Source: Paenibacillus pabuli (GTDB taxonomy: Bacteria > Bacillota > Bacilli > Paenibacillales > Paenibacillaceae). Taken from it: a DNA stretch of 64,000 nucleotides. Below, in pieces: positions 9,107 through 19,188 of this stretch. The stretch is taken from NCBI RefSeq assembly GCF_039831995.1, contig NZ_JBDOIO010000004.1:992001-1056000 (forward strand). The letters are read 5' to 3'. Every line of letters starts with the position of its first letter. Position 1 is the stretch's first letter. Both the position numbers and the translations under genes were made by a program. The notes beneath the pieces are model-generated. The model was not told the DNA's origin and did not search any database. It saw only the letters and a list, made by a program, of their open reading frames with translations.

Positions 9107-10009
9107 ATGAAAAAAAAAGCATTTAAATCGGGTTTTGTAGCTATTGTTGGGCGTCCTAACGTGGGTAAATCCACTTTGATGAACCAGGTTATTGGACAAA
9201 AAATAGCAATTATGTCGGACAAGCCGCAAACCACTCGTAATAAAATACATGGCGTTTACACATCCGAAGACAAGCAAGTTGTCTTTTTGGACACACCTGG
9301 TATTCACAAACGGCAATCCAAGCTGGGTGACTATATGAACCAGACGGCCTTGAATACGCTCGGGGAAGTGGAAGCAGCTTTGTTCCTGATTGACGCTTCT
9401 GAAGGAATGGGCGGTGGTGACCGTTACATCGCAGAACAACTGAAAAATGTACGAACTCCTGTCATTTTGGTGATGAACAAAATTGATAAAATCGAACCGG
9501 AAGCGCTGCTTCCGCTTATTGAGGAGTATCGCAAGCTGCATGATTTCGCAGAAATTGTACCGGTCTCTGCCAAACTCGGCAGCAATGTAAGTACACTGCT
9601 TGATCAGATCGGCAAGTATTTGCCGGAAGGACCGCAATACTACCCGGAAGATCAGGTTACAGACCACCCGGAACAGTTCGTTTGTGCGGAGCTGATTCGG
9701 GAGAAAATTCTGCAAATGACCCGGGAAGAGGTTCCCCACTCCATTGCTGTAACCATTGAGGATATGAAGGTTCAGGACAACGGGGTAGTATACATTTCAG
9801 CCGTTATTTTTGTAGAGCGTGACTCTCAAAAAGGGATTATTATCGGTAAACAGGGAGCCCTGTTAAAAGAGGTCGGCAAACGTGCGCGTACGGATATTCA
9901 AAACCTTTTGGGTTCGAAAATCTTTATGGATCTGTGGGTTAAGGTGAAAAAGGATTGGAGAAATCAGGATCGCGTTCTGCGTGATCTCGGCTTCCACCGT
10001 GACGTTTAA
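9107..10009 (+). CDS. era: Ribosome-assembly GTPase Era
   Basis: Era binds the 3' end of 16S rRNA during 30S assembly. The 300-aa protein shows G1 GRPNVGKST (near residue 16), G3 DTPG (near 63), G4 NKID (near 125) and a C-terminal KH domain with the [11 protein letters not shown] loop. It begins behind GAGGAG at 9095-9100. Its neighbours ybeY, dgkA, cdd and recO form the standard ribosome/DNA-maintenance cluster. Confidence 0.97.
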   Translation: MKKKAFKSGFVAIVGRPNVGKSTLMNQVIGQKIAIMSDKPQTTRNKIHGVYTSEDKQVVFLDTPGIHKRQSKLGDYMNQTALNTLGEVEAALFLIDASEGMGGGDRYIAEQLKNVRTPVILVMNKIDKIEPEALLPLIEEYRKLHDFAEIVPVSAKLGSNVSTLLDQIGKYLPEGPQYYPEDQVTDHPEQFVCAELIREKILQMTREEVPHSIAVTIEDMKVQDNGVVYISAVIFVERDSQKGIIIGKQGALLKEVGKRARTDIQNLLGSKIFMDLWVKVKKDWRNQDRVLRDLGFHRDV

Positions 10010-10110
10010 TCGAGCAAGTATCCATTAATTGCAACACATAGTTTACCTTGCAAGACTCCATCCTAACGGGTAGATGCAGACGTCATTTCCGAAGAGAGGA
10101 TGAAATTCTG

Positions 10111-10251
10111 ATGCGAGATTTTTCGTGGAAGGTTTTTGCAATGACGGGGGATGTGGAGTCCTATTTGTTGTATACCGAGTCATGCGCGTCAACAGGACAG
10201 GAGTCTGATACTGCAGGGGAAGTGATAGAAGATGAAGAAGCCGAAGGTTAA
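10111..10251 (+). CDS. Small YqzL-like protein
   Basis: This is a 46-aa protein beginning MRDFSWKVFAMTGDVESYLL, which resembles the short YqzL proteins found between era and recO in Bacillus. An in-frame upstream start exists at 10048, but AGAGAGGATG at 10094-10102 sits properly before the ATG at 10111. The C-terminal half is acidic and probably disordered. No function is known for the family. The coding call rests on the conserved position and the N-terminal motif. Confidence 0.8.
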   Translation: MRDFSWKVFAMTGDVESYLLYTESCASTGQESDTAGEVIEDEEAEG

Positions 10252-10284
10252 TTGGCTGATTCGGGAATGGTTAGGTGACGAGGC

Positions 10285-11037
10285 ATGCTATACAGGGTGG
10301 AAGGGATTGTCATCCGCAGCATGGACTACGGCGAGGGAAACAAAATTATTACGCTTTGCACCGAAAGTGGTGGAAAAGTAGGAGTACTCGTCCGTGGTGC
10401 CAAAAAGCCCAAGAGCCGACATGCTGCGCTGGTGCAGCCGTTTACGTACGGTCAATACGTATATTTCCGTAACACGGGCCTGGGGACACTGAATGCGGGC
10501 GAAATCATGGTGTCGTATCATGAGCTGCGGGAGGATCTGGTCAAAGCAGCTTATGCATCCTATGCGTGTGAACTGCTGGACAGGGTTCTGCAGGATGAGG
10601 AAACAGGGGCTTTCTGGTTTAAGCAACTTAAGGCCTGTCTTCAGGCGTTAAAAGAAGAGAAGGACCCAAGTGTCATTACCAGTCTCTATGAGATGAAAAT
10701 ATTACAGTCGGCGGGCTACGGCCCGTCGCTTGATGAATGTATTTCATGCGGCCAGGAACGGCCCGATGAACAGTTGTTTGTAAGTCCAAGGCTCGGTGGA
10801 GTGCTGTGCCGAGCCTGTAAACACTTTGATCCACCCGCGTTGTCTGTAAGTCCCAAAGCTCTGAGGTTACTGCGGTTATTTGCACAGCTGGATTTGCAGC
10901 GACTGGGCAATATATCCGTCAGTGAAGCTACCAGAGATGAAATGAAGAAGATTATGAGAGCCTTCATGGATCACCAGCTGGGGCTCAATCTAAAATCCCG
11001 TTCTTTTCTCGATCAGATGGAGAAATACGGGATTTAA
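10285..11037 (+). CDS. recO: DNA repair protein RecO
   Basis: RecO works with RecR and RecF to load RecA onto gaps. The 250-aa protein has the N-terminal OB-fold (YRVEGIVIRSMDYGEGNKI) and, near residue 150, the zinc-binding module CISCG...CRAC with two CxxC pairs. The start ATG at 10285 follows ACGAGG. It ends just before the promoter of the glycyl-tRNA synthetase T-box leader. Confidence 0.96.
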   Translation: MLYRVEGIVIRSMDYGEGNKIITLCTESGGKVGVLVRGAKKPKSRHAALVQPFTYGQYVYFRNTGLGTLNAGEIMVSYHELREDLVKAAYASYACELLDRVLQDEETGAFWFKQLKACLQALKEEKDPSVITSLYEMKILQSAGYGPSLDECISCGQERPDEQLFVSPRLGGVLCRACKHFDPPALSVSPKALRLLRLFAQLDLQRLGNISVSEATRDEMKKIMRAFMDHQLGLNLKSRSFLDQMEKYGI

Positions 11038-11067
11038 GATGTGTTTTCAGGAGATGACAAGATTATC

Positions 11068-11096
11068 TTGACTTTGCACTCTTTTTTATTTAATAT
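11068..11096 (+). promoter_or_regulatory. Sigma-A promoter for glyQS leader
   Basis: The -35 box TTGACT (11068-11073) and -10 box TAATAT (11091-11096) are separated by 17 bp. A second TATAAT at 11101 is too far from this -35 box. The start of transcription would be near 11103, just before the T-box leader. Confidence 0.65.
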
Positions 11097-11102
11097 GAAC
11101 TA

Positions 11103-11391
11103 TAATTTCTCTTTTTGGAGACATGCATTGAACGAGAAAGTAGGAGACTGGATTTATTATTCTCGTAGATAGGCCATTTGGTCTTGATTACGGTGATAAG
11201 CGAGCCCGGGATGGTGAAAGCCGGGATGAATCAGTCTGTGAAATGGCACCTCGGGAGCATGAATGGACACGGAAAAGTGGGTTTGCGTGAACAGGTTATC
11301 CTGTTTTGTACACAAGCCAAGTAGGGTGGAACCGCGGGAATAGCTCTCGTCCCTACGTCTGGACAACAGGCGTAGGGCGAGGGCTTTTTTT
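11103..11391 (+). promoter_or_regulatory. T-box leader (glycine) controlling glyQS
   Basis: The conserved T-box element AGGGTGGAACCGCGG lies at 11323-11337. It is followed by a terminator hairpin (CTCTCGTCCCTACG pairing with CGTAGGGCGAGGG) and a T-run ending near 11391. Upstream are the stem I AGTAGGAGA-like segment near 11140 and the GGTGAAAGCC block near 11213. A GGC triplet followed by A at 11245-11247 is the likely glycine specifier. Uncharged tRNA-Gly should stabilise the antiterminator and permit glyQ-glyS expression. The exact 5' end is inferred from the promoter. Confidence 0.93.
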
Positions 11392-11548
11392 GATTTTTGG
11401 AATTATTTTCCGGCTGAGCTGGTCGATATATTCTGTGAAATTTCTCGCAAAACGCGGTTTGTTCGTTCCACGTCGGGCTTCGATTGACGCTTGTGCGATC
11501 GGAAGTATTCTAAGCTAGCCATTAAACCCATTGAAAAGGAGCATGATT

Positions 11549-12436
11549 ATGAATTTTCAGCAGATGATTCTCACGCTGCAACAGTTCTGGGCCGAGCACA
11601 ACTGTATTATTGTCCAGCCATATGATACGGAAAAAGGGGCAGGTACAATGAACCCGATGACCTTTTTGCGTTCGCTTGGACCGGAACCTTGGAAAGTAGC
11701 TTATGTAGAGCCTTCCCGTCGTCCTTCTGATGGACGTTATGGAGAAAACCCGAACCGTCTGTATCAGCACCATCAATTTCAAGTTATTATTAAGCCTTCA
11801 CCAGACAACATTCAGGAAATTTACCTGGAAAGTCTCAAACGTTTGGGAATTGATCCGCTTAAACATGATATCCGTTTTGTGGAAGACAACTGGGAGAATC
11901 CTTCTCTGGGCTGCGCAGGCCTCGGCTGGGAAGTCTGGCTGGATGGTATGGAAATTACACAGTTTACATACTTCCAGCAAGTCGGTGGAATTGAGACGAA
12001 CCCCGTTGCTGTCGAAATTACGTATGGTATGGAACGCCTTGCTTCTTACATTCAGGAAAAGGAAAATGTGTTTGAACTGGAATGGGTGGAGGGAATCACC
12101 TATGGTGATGTATTCCTCCAACCTGAATTCGAACACTCCAAATATACGTTTGAGGTATCTGATGTGAAGATGCTATTCACCCTCTTCAACATGCATGAAG
12201 AAGAAGCCAATAAAGCTATGGCACAGCATCTGGTATTCCCGGCATACGACTATGTGCTGAAGTGCTCCCATACGTTTAACCTGCTGGATGCTCGTGGAGC
12301 AATCAGTGTTACTGAACGTACCGGTTACATTACACGTGTCCGTAATCTGGCACGGCAAGTGGCTGCAACATATGTGGAAGAGCGCGAGAAGCTTGGCTTC
12401 CCGCTGATCAAGAAAGGGGGAGCGGAGCATGTCTAA
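11549..12436 (+). CDS. glyQ: Glycyl-tRNA synthetase alpha subunit
   Basis: GlyQ is the catalytic alpha subunit of the heterotetrameric (alpha2beta2) glycyl-tRNA synthetase. At 295 aa it has the usual length, starts [17 protein letters not shown], and contains the class II core segments [15 protein letters not shown] and [19 protein letters not shown]. Earlier in-frame starts at 11531 and 11543 overlap or abut the AAAAGGAG ribosome site, so the ATG at 11549 is preferred. The last 8 bp overlap glyS. Expression should be governed by the T-box leader upstream. Confidence 0.97.
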   Translation: MNFQQMILTLQQFWAEHNCIIVQPYDTEKGAGTMNPMTFLRSLGPEPWKVAYVEPSRRPSDGRYGENPNRLYQHHQFQVIIKPSPDNIQEIYLESLKRLGIDPLKHDIRFVEDNWENPSLGCAGLGWEVWLDGMEITQFTYFQQVGGIETNPVAVEITYGMERLASYIQEKENVFELEWVEGITYGDVFLQPEFEHSKYTFEVSDVKMLFTLFNMHEEEANKAMAQHLVFPAYDYVLKCSHTFNLLDARGAISVTERTGYITRVRNLARQVAATYVEEREKLGFPLIKKGGAEHV

Positions 12437-14507
12437 AGATCTGTTATTTGAAATTGGTCTGGAGGAAGTTCCTGCACGCTTCATGCGCGCAGCGATTGAA
12501 CAGCTGCAGGACCGTATCGTGAAATGGCTGGATGCATCGCGCATCACACATGGTGAGGTAAACGCTTATGCTACACCACGTCGCTTGGCTGTCCTGATTC
12601 AGGATGTTGCCGAGAAGCAAGAGGATGTGGAAGAAGAAGTGAAGGGCCCTTCCCGTAAAATTGCACTTGATGAGAGCGGCAACTGGAGTAAAGCAGCACT
12701 CGGATTTGCACGAAGTCAAGGTGTGGATCCCGATCAGTTTACGTTTAAGGAACTCAGCGGTGTTGAGTATATCTATGCGACCAAGAGCAGCAAAGGTGTA
12801 GAGACTTCATCTGTGATCGGTGAAGGATTGCTGTCGATCCTGCACGCGATGACATTCCCTAAGTTCATGCGCTGGGCTTCATATGATTTCAAATTTGTCC
12901 GCCCGATTCGCTGGATTGTCGCTCTGCTCGGCAGTGAGGTCATTGATATTGAAGTTGCAGGAGTGAAATCCGGCAATGTAACTCGCGGACATCGTTTCCT
13001 CGGTAAAGAGACCGTGATTACTCATCCTGCTTCATATGTTGAATTGCTGCGTTCCGAACATGTCATTGCAGATATCAAAGAACGAGAGCAAATGATTGTT
13101 TCCCAGATTCAGGCGCTGGCTGCTGAGAAGAATTGGGATATCGCAATCAAAGAAGATTTGCTGGAAGAAGTCCTGTTTCTGGTGGAAACGCCAACCGTAT
13201 TGTTTGGAACATTCGATCCTGCATTCTTGAATATCCCTCAAGAAGTATTGATTACTTCCATGCGTGAGCATCAGCGTTACTTCCCTGTACTGGACAGTGA
13301 AGGACAATTGCTGCCTTACTTCGTAACGGTTCGTAACGGTGGCAGTGATTCGCTTGACGTCATTGCGAAAGGAAACGAAAAAGTACTGCGTGCCCGCCTT
13401 TCCGACGCCAAATTCTTCTACGAAGAAGACCAGAAGCTCGAGATTAAGGACGCATTATCCAAATTGGAGAGTATTGTCTTTCAAGAGGAACTGGGTACCG
13501 TTGGTGACAAGGTGCGTCGCATTCGTAAAATTGCGGACGGTTTGGCATCCAAGCTGCAAGTTTCTGCTGATGTTGCCGAATCGGTGAGCCGCTCTGCAGA
13601 TATCTGCAAGTTTGACCTGGTTACGCAGATGGTGGGTGAATTCCCTGAACTGCAAGGTGTGATGGGTGAGGATTATGCTCGCAAAGCAGGCGAGAAGGAA
13701 GAAGTAGCCAAAGCGGTATTTGAACACTATCAGCCGCGTTTTGCCGGGGATCAATCTCCTGCTTCGCTCGTAGGTGCGATCGTAAGTGCTGCAGATAAGA
13801 TGGATACCATTGTGGGCTGTTTCTCCATCAATATCATCCCGACTGGATCCCAGGATCCATATGCACTTCGTCGTCAAGCTGCGGGTATTGTACAAATTTT
13901 GCTGGATCACCAGCTTCCACTGACCCTCTCCGATGTGTTTGGGGTCGCACTTCAGGTGCATGCTCAGATGAACCTTTTGAAACGTGCAGATGAAGAGGTT
14001 CGTAAAGATCTGCAGGACTTTTTCGGTCTTCGTGTGAAAAAACTGTTATCCGAGACGGTTCGTTATGATGTTGTCGATGCAGTGATCTCTTCTGGATTCG
14101 ATGATATTAGTGCCATTGTTCCAAAAGGTGAGGCACTGATGGCAGCTGTCCAAACCGGCGATGCGTTCAAAACGACAGTGGAATCTTTTAACCGGGTGGG
14201 TAACCTAGCTGCCAAAGCGTCCAATGCTTCTGTTCATCCTGAACTGTTTACCGAAGAGGGAGAGAAGCAACTGCATGAAGCCTGGAGCAGAACGAATGAG
14301 GAATATCGCAAAGCCCTGTCGCAGCACGCTGCTGCTGAAGCGTTGGCGATTGCATCAGCTTGGAAGGAAGCCATAACAGCATTCTTCGATTCCGTAATGG
14401 TAATGGCTGAAGATGAAGCAGTGCGTGCAAACCGCCTGGCTCTGCTTGCAGCTATCGACCGTGACTTGAAAGGATTTGCCGATTTCTCCAAATTGGTGTT
14501 AGTGTAA
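12429..14507 (+). CDS. glyS: Glycyl-tRNA synthetase beta subunit
   Basis: GlyS is the tRNA-binding beta subunit of bacterial-type glycyl-tRNA synthetase. The 692-aa protein begins [18 protein letters not shown], a family hallmark. It contains an HD-like central domain (residues ~380-480, [11 protein letters not shown]) and ends with an anticodon-binding-like helical domain. The start overlaps glyQ by 8 bp, with GAAAGGGGGAGC as ribosome site. A hairpin terminator lies downstream at 14578. Confidence 0.97.
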   Translation: MSKDLLFEIGLEEVPARFMRAAIEQLQDRIVKWLDASRITHGEVNAYATPRRLAVLIQDVAEKQEDVEEEVKGPSRKIALDESGNWSKAALGFARSQGVDPDQFTFKELSGVEYIYATKSSKGVETSSVIGEGLLSILHAMTFPKFMRWASYDFKFVRPIRWIVALLGSEVIDIEVAGVKSGNVTRGHRFLGKETVITHPASYVELLRSEHVIADIKEREQMIVSQIQALAAEKNWDIAIKEDLLEEVLFLVETPTVLFGTFDPAFLNIPQEVLITSMREHQRYFPVLDSEGQLLPYFVTVRNGGSDSLDVIAKGNEKVLRARLSDAKFFYEEDQKLEIKDALSKLESIVFQEELGTVGDKVRRIRKIADGLASKLQVSADVAESVSRSADICKFDLVTQMVGEFPELQGVMGEDYARKAGEKEEVAKAVFEHYQPRFAGDQSPASLVGAIVSAADKMDTIVGCFSINIIPTGSQDPYALRRQAAGIVQILLDHQLPLTLSDVFGVALQVHAQMNLLKRADEEVRKDLQDFFGLRVKKLLSETVRYDVVDAVISSGFDDISAIVPKGEALMAAVQTGDAFKTTVESFNRVGNLAAKASNASVHPELFTEEGEKQLHEAWSRTNEEYRKALSQHAAAEALAIASAWKEAITAFFDSVMVMAEDEAVRANRLALLAAIDRDLKGFADFSKLVLV

Positions 14508-14577
14508 TATCCCGCCCCCAACGGCTTAGAGGATACGCATCAAATTCAGTATTAAAGAAGGATATATGAGGGTATAA

Positions 14578-14631
14578 ATATACGGAACGGGTTGTGAAAT
14601 TTTATTTTTAACAGCCGTTCCGTATTTTAGC
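14578..14631 (+). terminator. Terminator after glyQS
   Basis: ATACGGAACGG pairs with CCGTTCCGTAT, with GTTGT/ACAGC extending the stem, and TTTTA follows. It ends the glyQS transcript. Confidence 0.8.
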
Positions 14632-14713
14632 CTTTGATTTACCTTGACTGGTCAGAAGGAATTTCGCTGGCGGAAGTCGTATATAACAATATGCAGCTAT
14701 TTTATGAAGCCGG

Positions 14714-15193
14714 GTGATCCTGAGGTTGAGTGAGTTGAATGTACGCCAGATTGTTGTGGACGGCGATGCTTGTCCGGTGAAAGCCGAGATTGCAGAAACG
14801 GCCCGCCGTTTTGATATCCCCGTATTGTTAGTATCTTCCTTTGATCATTTGCTTCAGGGAGGAGAAGGGGTGCGTACGGTGCAGGTGGACCGCAGTGATC
14901 AGAGCGCGGATCTGTACATCGCCAATCATATCAAGCCCTGTGATGTAGTCATTACACAGGATTATGGACTGGCTGCACTCGCGCTTGGCAAACGTTGTTA
15001 TGTTTTATCATTTCGTGGTCGCGAATTTAATGATCGTGATATTGATTTTATGCTCGATTCCCGTCATACTGCTGCCAAAGCACGGAAAAGAGGGCATTAT
15101 GGGAAAGGTCCAAAGCCTTTCACAGAGCAGGATCGGGAAATTTTTCAACATAAACTGACAAAACTTTTAAAAGATTTGCAGGAGAATGTGTAA
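14714..15193 (+). CDS. yqxD: YaiI/YqxD family protein (DUF188)
   Basis: This protein of about 159 aa belongs to the YaiI/YqxD (DUF188) family, which has a PIN-like fold with conserved acidic residues. Signature parts are VDGDACPVK near the start, VTQDYGLAALAL and the LSFRGREFN segment. No activity is firmly assigned to the family. Start choice is uncertain: GTG at 14714 gives the longest form, while TTG at 14726 or 14735 would give the compact N-terminus typical of the family. It sits directly upstream of dnaG, as yqxD does in B. subtilis. Confidence 0.88.
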   Translation: MILRLSELNVRQIVVDGDACPVKAEIAETARRFDIPVLLVSSFDHLLQGGEGVRTVQVDRSDQSADLYIANHIKPCDVVITQDYGLAALALGKRCYVLSFRGREFNDRDIDFMLDSRHTAAKARKRGHYGKGPKPFTEQDREIFQHKLTKLLKDLQENV

Positions 15194-15241
15194 GTTTAGC
15201 GAATTATATTTACGTGCTGAAAGAGATGAAGGTGGCCAGAG

Positions 15242-17062
15242 ATGAGTACCGGACAAGGCGGTATACCCGAAAGCATTATCGAATCGGTGTTACAGCAGCA
15301 TGATATTGTCGATACGGTGAGCCGATTTGTGCATCTGACCAAGCAGGGGAAATACATGAAAGGCCTCTGCCCTTTTCATTCCGAGAAGACGCCTTCGTTT
15401 ACAGTCACACCAGAGAAACAAATTTTCTATTGCTACGGTTGCGGCACGGGTGGAAATGCCATCAAATTCAGGATGGAAATCGAAGGGTTATCCTTTCCCG
15501 AGGCTGTCAAGACGATGGCGGAAGAAAGTCACATTTCCATGGGGGACTGGCAAGGGCGTGAATCCGCTCATGTGAATCCGGAGACCGAACGTCTGCTGGA
15601 GGCGTATGAGCTAACTGCAAAACTGTATCATTTCTTATTGAAAAATACAGAGCATGGAAAAGCAGCCATGGAATATTTGCGCTCGCGGGGCTTTAGCGAC
15701 AAGCTGATTGACCAGTTCCAGATTGGCTATGCGCCGAATCGTTGGGACACGTTGGTGCAATTTCTGGAGAAACGCAACTTCCCACTTGAAGAGATGGAGA
15801 AGGGCGGTCTTCTGTCGCAGCGGAATGAAGGTCAGGGCTATGTGGACCGCTTCCGAGACAGGATCATGTTCCCGATTAATGGCAGAAGCGGCAAACCGAT
15901 TGCATTTGCAGGTCGCATTTTGGGAGACGGGCAGCCGAAGTACCTAAATTCACCGGAAACCCGGTTATTTAACAAAAGTCGAGTTCTCTACAATCTGCAT
16001 CAGGCCAAAAATGCGATTCGCAAACAAAGACAAGCTATTTTATTCGAAGGTTACGGCGACGTGATCTCCGCCTGGGATCAAGAGATCCAAAACGGAGTAG
16101 CGGCCATGGGCACAGCGCTGACCGAGAATCAGGCGCTCATGCTCAAGGGCATGTGCGACGAAGTCATAATCTGTTATGACGGAGACCGAGCGGGGCAGGC
16201 CGCTGCACTTAAGAACTTCCCCATCCTGGAAGAGGCTGGACTGCAGGTTAAGGTTGCTCTTATACCCGAAGGACTTGATCCGGATGATTTTATCCGCAAG
16301 TACGGTGGTGAGCGGTTTCGCAACCAGATTGTAGACGGTGCTGTAACGACAACAAAATTTAAGCTTATAAACCTTAAAAAAAACCATATACTGCTAGAAG
16401 GCGGCGGTCTGATCGCCTATTCCAAGGAAGCGGTAAAGCTAATCGCGCCATTATCTTCCCCTACGGAACGCGAAGTGTATTTGCGTGAACTGGCTGCTGA
16501 AGTGGATGTATCTTTTGAGACACTCAAGCAGGAGTGTAACGAAGAGCGTCAGTCCATGAAAAATAACGAGCAGTATGGGGATAATAACCCGAAAAGGTGG
16601 AATAATGGTAGGCAACAAAATAGGCAGGTGCCTACACCCAATCTATTGCCGGCTTACCATGCTGCCGAGCGCAAACTTCTTGCCTGGATGCTTCAGGATG
16701 ACGAGGCTGCACAGTATGTGAATGAGCATCTTGGTGAAGCTTTTAACTTGGATGATCATGCAGCTATTGCTGCTTATCTATATGCCTATTATGCGCAAGG
16801 CAAATCGCCGGATACAAGCCGTTTTATGTCCTCATTGCATGATGACCGATTGGAGAAAACCGTCAGTTCAATCTCAATGATGGACGGCCCGGGTGAATGG
16901 AACGTTCAGATACTCGATGATTGTATCAGGGAAGTGCTGAAATATCCGCGCAAAAAAGAGTACGATCTAAAAAAGGAAGAAATGATTGCTGCAGAGCGTG
17001 CAGGTGATTTTGTACGCGCGGCACAAATCGCAATTGAAATGATTGCCCTAGAGAGACAGTAA
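15242..17062 (+). CDS. dnaG: DNA primase DnaG
   Basis: DnaG makes RNA primers at the replication fork. The 606-aa protein has an N-terminal CHC2 zinc finger (C43, H46, C64, C67), the RNA-polymerase core segment RFRDRIMFPI, and a TOPRIM domain (FEGYGD near 267, then YDGDRAGQAA near 312). A C-terminal helicase-binding domain follows a polar linker rich in Asn and Gln around residues 440-465. It forms the macromolecular-synthesis operon with sigA, 43 bp downstream. Confidence 0.97.
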   Translation: MSTGQGGIPESIIESVLQQHDIVDTVSRFVHLTKQGKYMKGLCPFHSEKTPSFTVTPEKQIFYCYGCGTGGNAIKFRMEIEGLSFPEAVKTMAEESHISMGDWQGRESAHVNPETERLLEAYELTAKLYHFLLKNTEHGKAAMEYLRSRGFSDKLIDQFQIGYAPNRWDTLVQFLEKRNFPLEEMEKGGLLSQRNEGQGYVDRFRDRIMFPINGRSGKPIAFAGRILGDGQPKYLNSPETRLFNKSRVLYNLHQAKNAIRKQRQAILFEGYGDVISAWDQEIQNGVAAMGTALTENQALMLKGMCDEVIICYDGDRAGQAAALKNFPILEEAGLQVKVALIPEGLDPDDFIRKYGGERFRNQIVDGAVTTTKFKLINLKKNHILLEGGGLIAYSKEAVKLIAPLSSPTEREVYLRELAAEVDVSFETLKQECNEERQSMKNNEQYGDNNPKRWNNGRQQNRQVPTPNLLPAYHAAERKLLAWMLQDDEAAQYVNEHLGEAFNLDDHAAIAAYLYAYYAQGKSPDTSRFMSSLHDDRLEKTVSSISMMDGPGEWNVQILDDCIREVLKYPRKKEYDLKKEEMIAAERAGDFVRAAQIAIEMIALERQ

Positions 17063-17105
17063 ATGTCCGTGTGTTGGATGTTTCTAGGGAGGAGGGAGTC
17101 GAGTT

Positions 17106-18245
17106 ATGGCGAATGATCAGCATACTGAACTAGAAACAGAATTGACGCTGGATCAGGTTAAGGATCAACTGATTGAATCAGGCAAAAAGAGAGCTTCATT
17201 GAACTACAAGGAAATTATTGAGAAACTCTCCCCGTTTGAGCAGGATGCAGAGCAAATGGATGAGTTTTACGAACAATTAAGTGACCTGGGTATCGACGTG
17301 GTAAACGAGAATGATGAAGAGGTTACGCTTCGCCCTAATGATGACTCAGAGAACAACAGCAGAGAGGGAGACGATGAGTTCCACTTTGATGATGATCTGA
17401 GCTTGCCTCCAGGCATCAAAATCAATGACCCTGTCCGGATGTATCTGAAGGAAATTGGTCGCGTACCTTTGTTGTCTGCGGATGATGAAGTGGAGTTGGC
17501 CAAACGGATTGAAAACGGGGATGAAGAAGCAAAGCGCCGACTGGCTGAGGCCAATCTCAGACTCGTAGTCAGTATCGCCAAACGTTATGTGGGACGCGGT
17601 ATGCTGTTCCTTGACCTGATTCAGGAAGGAAACATGGGTCTGATCAAGGCCGTAGAGAAGTTTGACCACAAAAAGGGTTATAAGTTCAGTACGTATGCAA
17701 CCTGGTGGATCCGTCAAGCGATCACACGTGCCATTGCCGATCAGGCTCGTACCATTCGTATTCCGGTGCACATGGTCGAAACGATTAATAAACTGATCCG
17801 GGTATCCCGTCAGTTGTTGCAAGAACTTGGACGTGAACCAACGCCGGAAGAAATCGCAGCCGAAATGGATCTGAGTGTGGAGAAAGTGCGTGAGATCACG
17901 AAGATTGCACAGGAACCGGTTTCCCTCGAAACACCGATTGGTGAAGAGGATGATTCCCATCTGGGCGATTTTATCGAGGATCAGGAAGCTCTGGCTCCAG
18001 CAGATGCTGCTGCTTATGAATTGCTGAAAGAACAGCTTGAAGACGTACTGGATACGTTGACAGAACGTGAAGAAAATGTACTTCGCCTTCGTTTTGGTCT
18101 GGACGATGGACGGACGAGAACGCTGGAAGAAGTGGGCAAGGTATTTGGGGTTACGCGTGAGCGTATTCGTCAGATCGAAGCTAAGGCTCTTCGTAAATTG
18201 CGTCACCCAAGCCGCAGCAAACGGCTAAAGGATTTCCTCGAATAA
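17106..18245 (+). CDS. sigA: Primary RNA polymerase sigma factor SigA
   Basis: This is the housekeeping sigma factor (379 aa). It has region 1.1, then region 1.2 ([16 protein letters not shown]), region 2 with the -10 recognition helix ([17 protein letters not shown]), region 3, and region 4 with the -35 helix-turn-helix ([18 protein letters not shown]). An acidic stretch follows region 1.1 ([20 protein letters not shown]). The gene starts behind GGGAGGAGGG and follows dnaG as in other Bacillota. A terminator lies just downstream. Confidence 0.98.
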   Translation: MANDQHTELETELTLDQVKDQLIESGKKRASLNYKEIIEKLSPFEQDAEQMDEFYEQLSDLGIDVVNENDEEVTLRPNDDSENNSREGDDEFHFDDDLSLPPGIKINDPVRMYLKEIGRVPLLSADDEVELAKRIENGDEEAKRRLAEANLRLVVSIAKRYVGRGMLFLDLIQEGNMGLIKAVEKFDHKKGYKFSTYATWWIRQAITRAIADQARTIRIPVHMVETINKLIRVSRQLLQELGREPTPEEIAAEMDLSVEKVREITKIAQEPVSLETPIGEEDDSHLGDFIEDQEALAPADAAAYELLKEQLEDVLDTLTEREENVLRLRFGLDDGRTRTLEEVGKVFGVTRERIRQIEAKALRKLRHPSRSKRLKDFLE

Positions 18246-18254
18246 CAGAACTAC

Positions 18255-18306
18255 GGGAGACTTTTCGCAAGCCGCTCAGGCGGCGGCGAGGTCTCCTTTA
18301 TTTTTA
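18255..18306 (+). terminator. Terminator after sigA
   Basis: GGGAGAC pairs with GTCTCC around a GC-rich inner stem (GCCGC...GCGGC), followed by TTTATTTTTA. It closes the dnaG-sigA transcript. Confidence 0.75.
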
Positions 18307-18429
18307 AATGGAATGTCTTAAATTGCTTGGTTTTGGTAATTAATCCTTGAAATGTTTGATTGGATTTCATTTTATCGCTTTTCGTTGTCCAATGCAAATC
18401 AATAAATTAAATGAATGTGCAGGTGCTTC

Positions 18430-19188
18430 ATGAAACTTTCGAATCGATTACAACAAATACATGATCAAATTCCCGAAGGCAGCCGCATAGCCGACATAGG
18501 CTCAGATCACGCACTGCTACCGGTAGCGGCAGTACGCAGTGGGAAGGCTGCAAGTGCTGTGGCTGGTGAAGTTAACCCGGGGCCCTACGAGGCCGCGCGC
18601 AAACAGGTGAGTGATGCAGGGCTCCAGGAGCAGATTACCGTCCGTCGTGGAGACGGGCTTGAGGTCGTCTCTGCGGGAGAGGTAGACGTCATTACGATTG
18701 CGGGAATGGGCGGAGCATTAATTGCTTCCATACTGGATCGTGGCCTTTCCAAACTGGAAGAAGTGAAGATGCTTATTCTTCAACCTAATGTGGGAGAGGA
18801 TATTCTCAGACGCTGGCTGATGGATCATCAATGGGTGGTCGTGGCGGAACGATTGCTCGAGGAAGATGGCAAGATCTATGAGATTATTACAGCTATGCCC
18901 CAGGCATCCAGTCCAATTGCGAATGAGGAAGTCTACCTTGCCCGTCCGCTTGAAGGTGGAGTCGTTCTGACGAAAGATCTACTGCTGCGTATGGGTCCAT
19001 ACCTAGTGGATAGACCGACAGATGTATTCTTTGCAAAATGGGAAAGTGAGATCGTTAAGCTGAAGGGCGTTGTACAGTCCATCTCAAAGTCCGACCAGGA
19101 CTCTTCTCGTGAAAAAGCTGCCGAGGTGGAACGTCTGATTGCAAACCTGAAGGAGGTGCTCGAATGTTTGCCAAAGGTCAAACCGTAA
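18430..19188 (+). CDS. trmK: tRNA (adenine(22)-N(1))-methyltransferase TrmK
   Basis: TrmK methylates adenine 22 of tRNA using S-adenosylmethionine. The 252-aa protein shows the SAM-binding motif IADIGSDHALLP (near residue 20), the AGMGG motif and the QPN motif, followed by a C-terminal helical part. GTG at 18415 would add five residues but lacks a ribosome site; AGGTG precedes the ATG at 18430. It overlaps the next gene by 25 bp, the yqfN-yqfO pairing of B. subtilis. Confidence 0.93.
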   Translation: MKLSNRLQQIHDQIPEGSRIADIGSDHALLPVAAVRSGKAASAVAGEVNPGPYEAARKQVSDAGLQEQITVRRGDGLEVVSAGEVDVITIAGMGGALIASILDRGLSKLEEVKMLILQPNVGEDILRRWLMDHQWVVVAERLLEEDGKIYEIITAMPQASSPIANEEVYLARPLEGGVVLTKDLLLRMGPYLVDRPTDVFFAKWESEIVKLKGVVQSISKSDQDSSREKAAEVERLIANLKEVLECLPKVKP

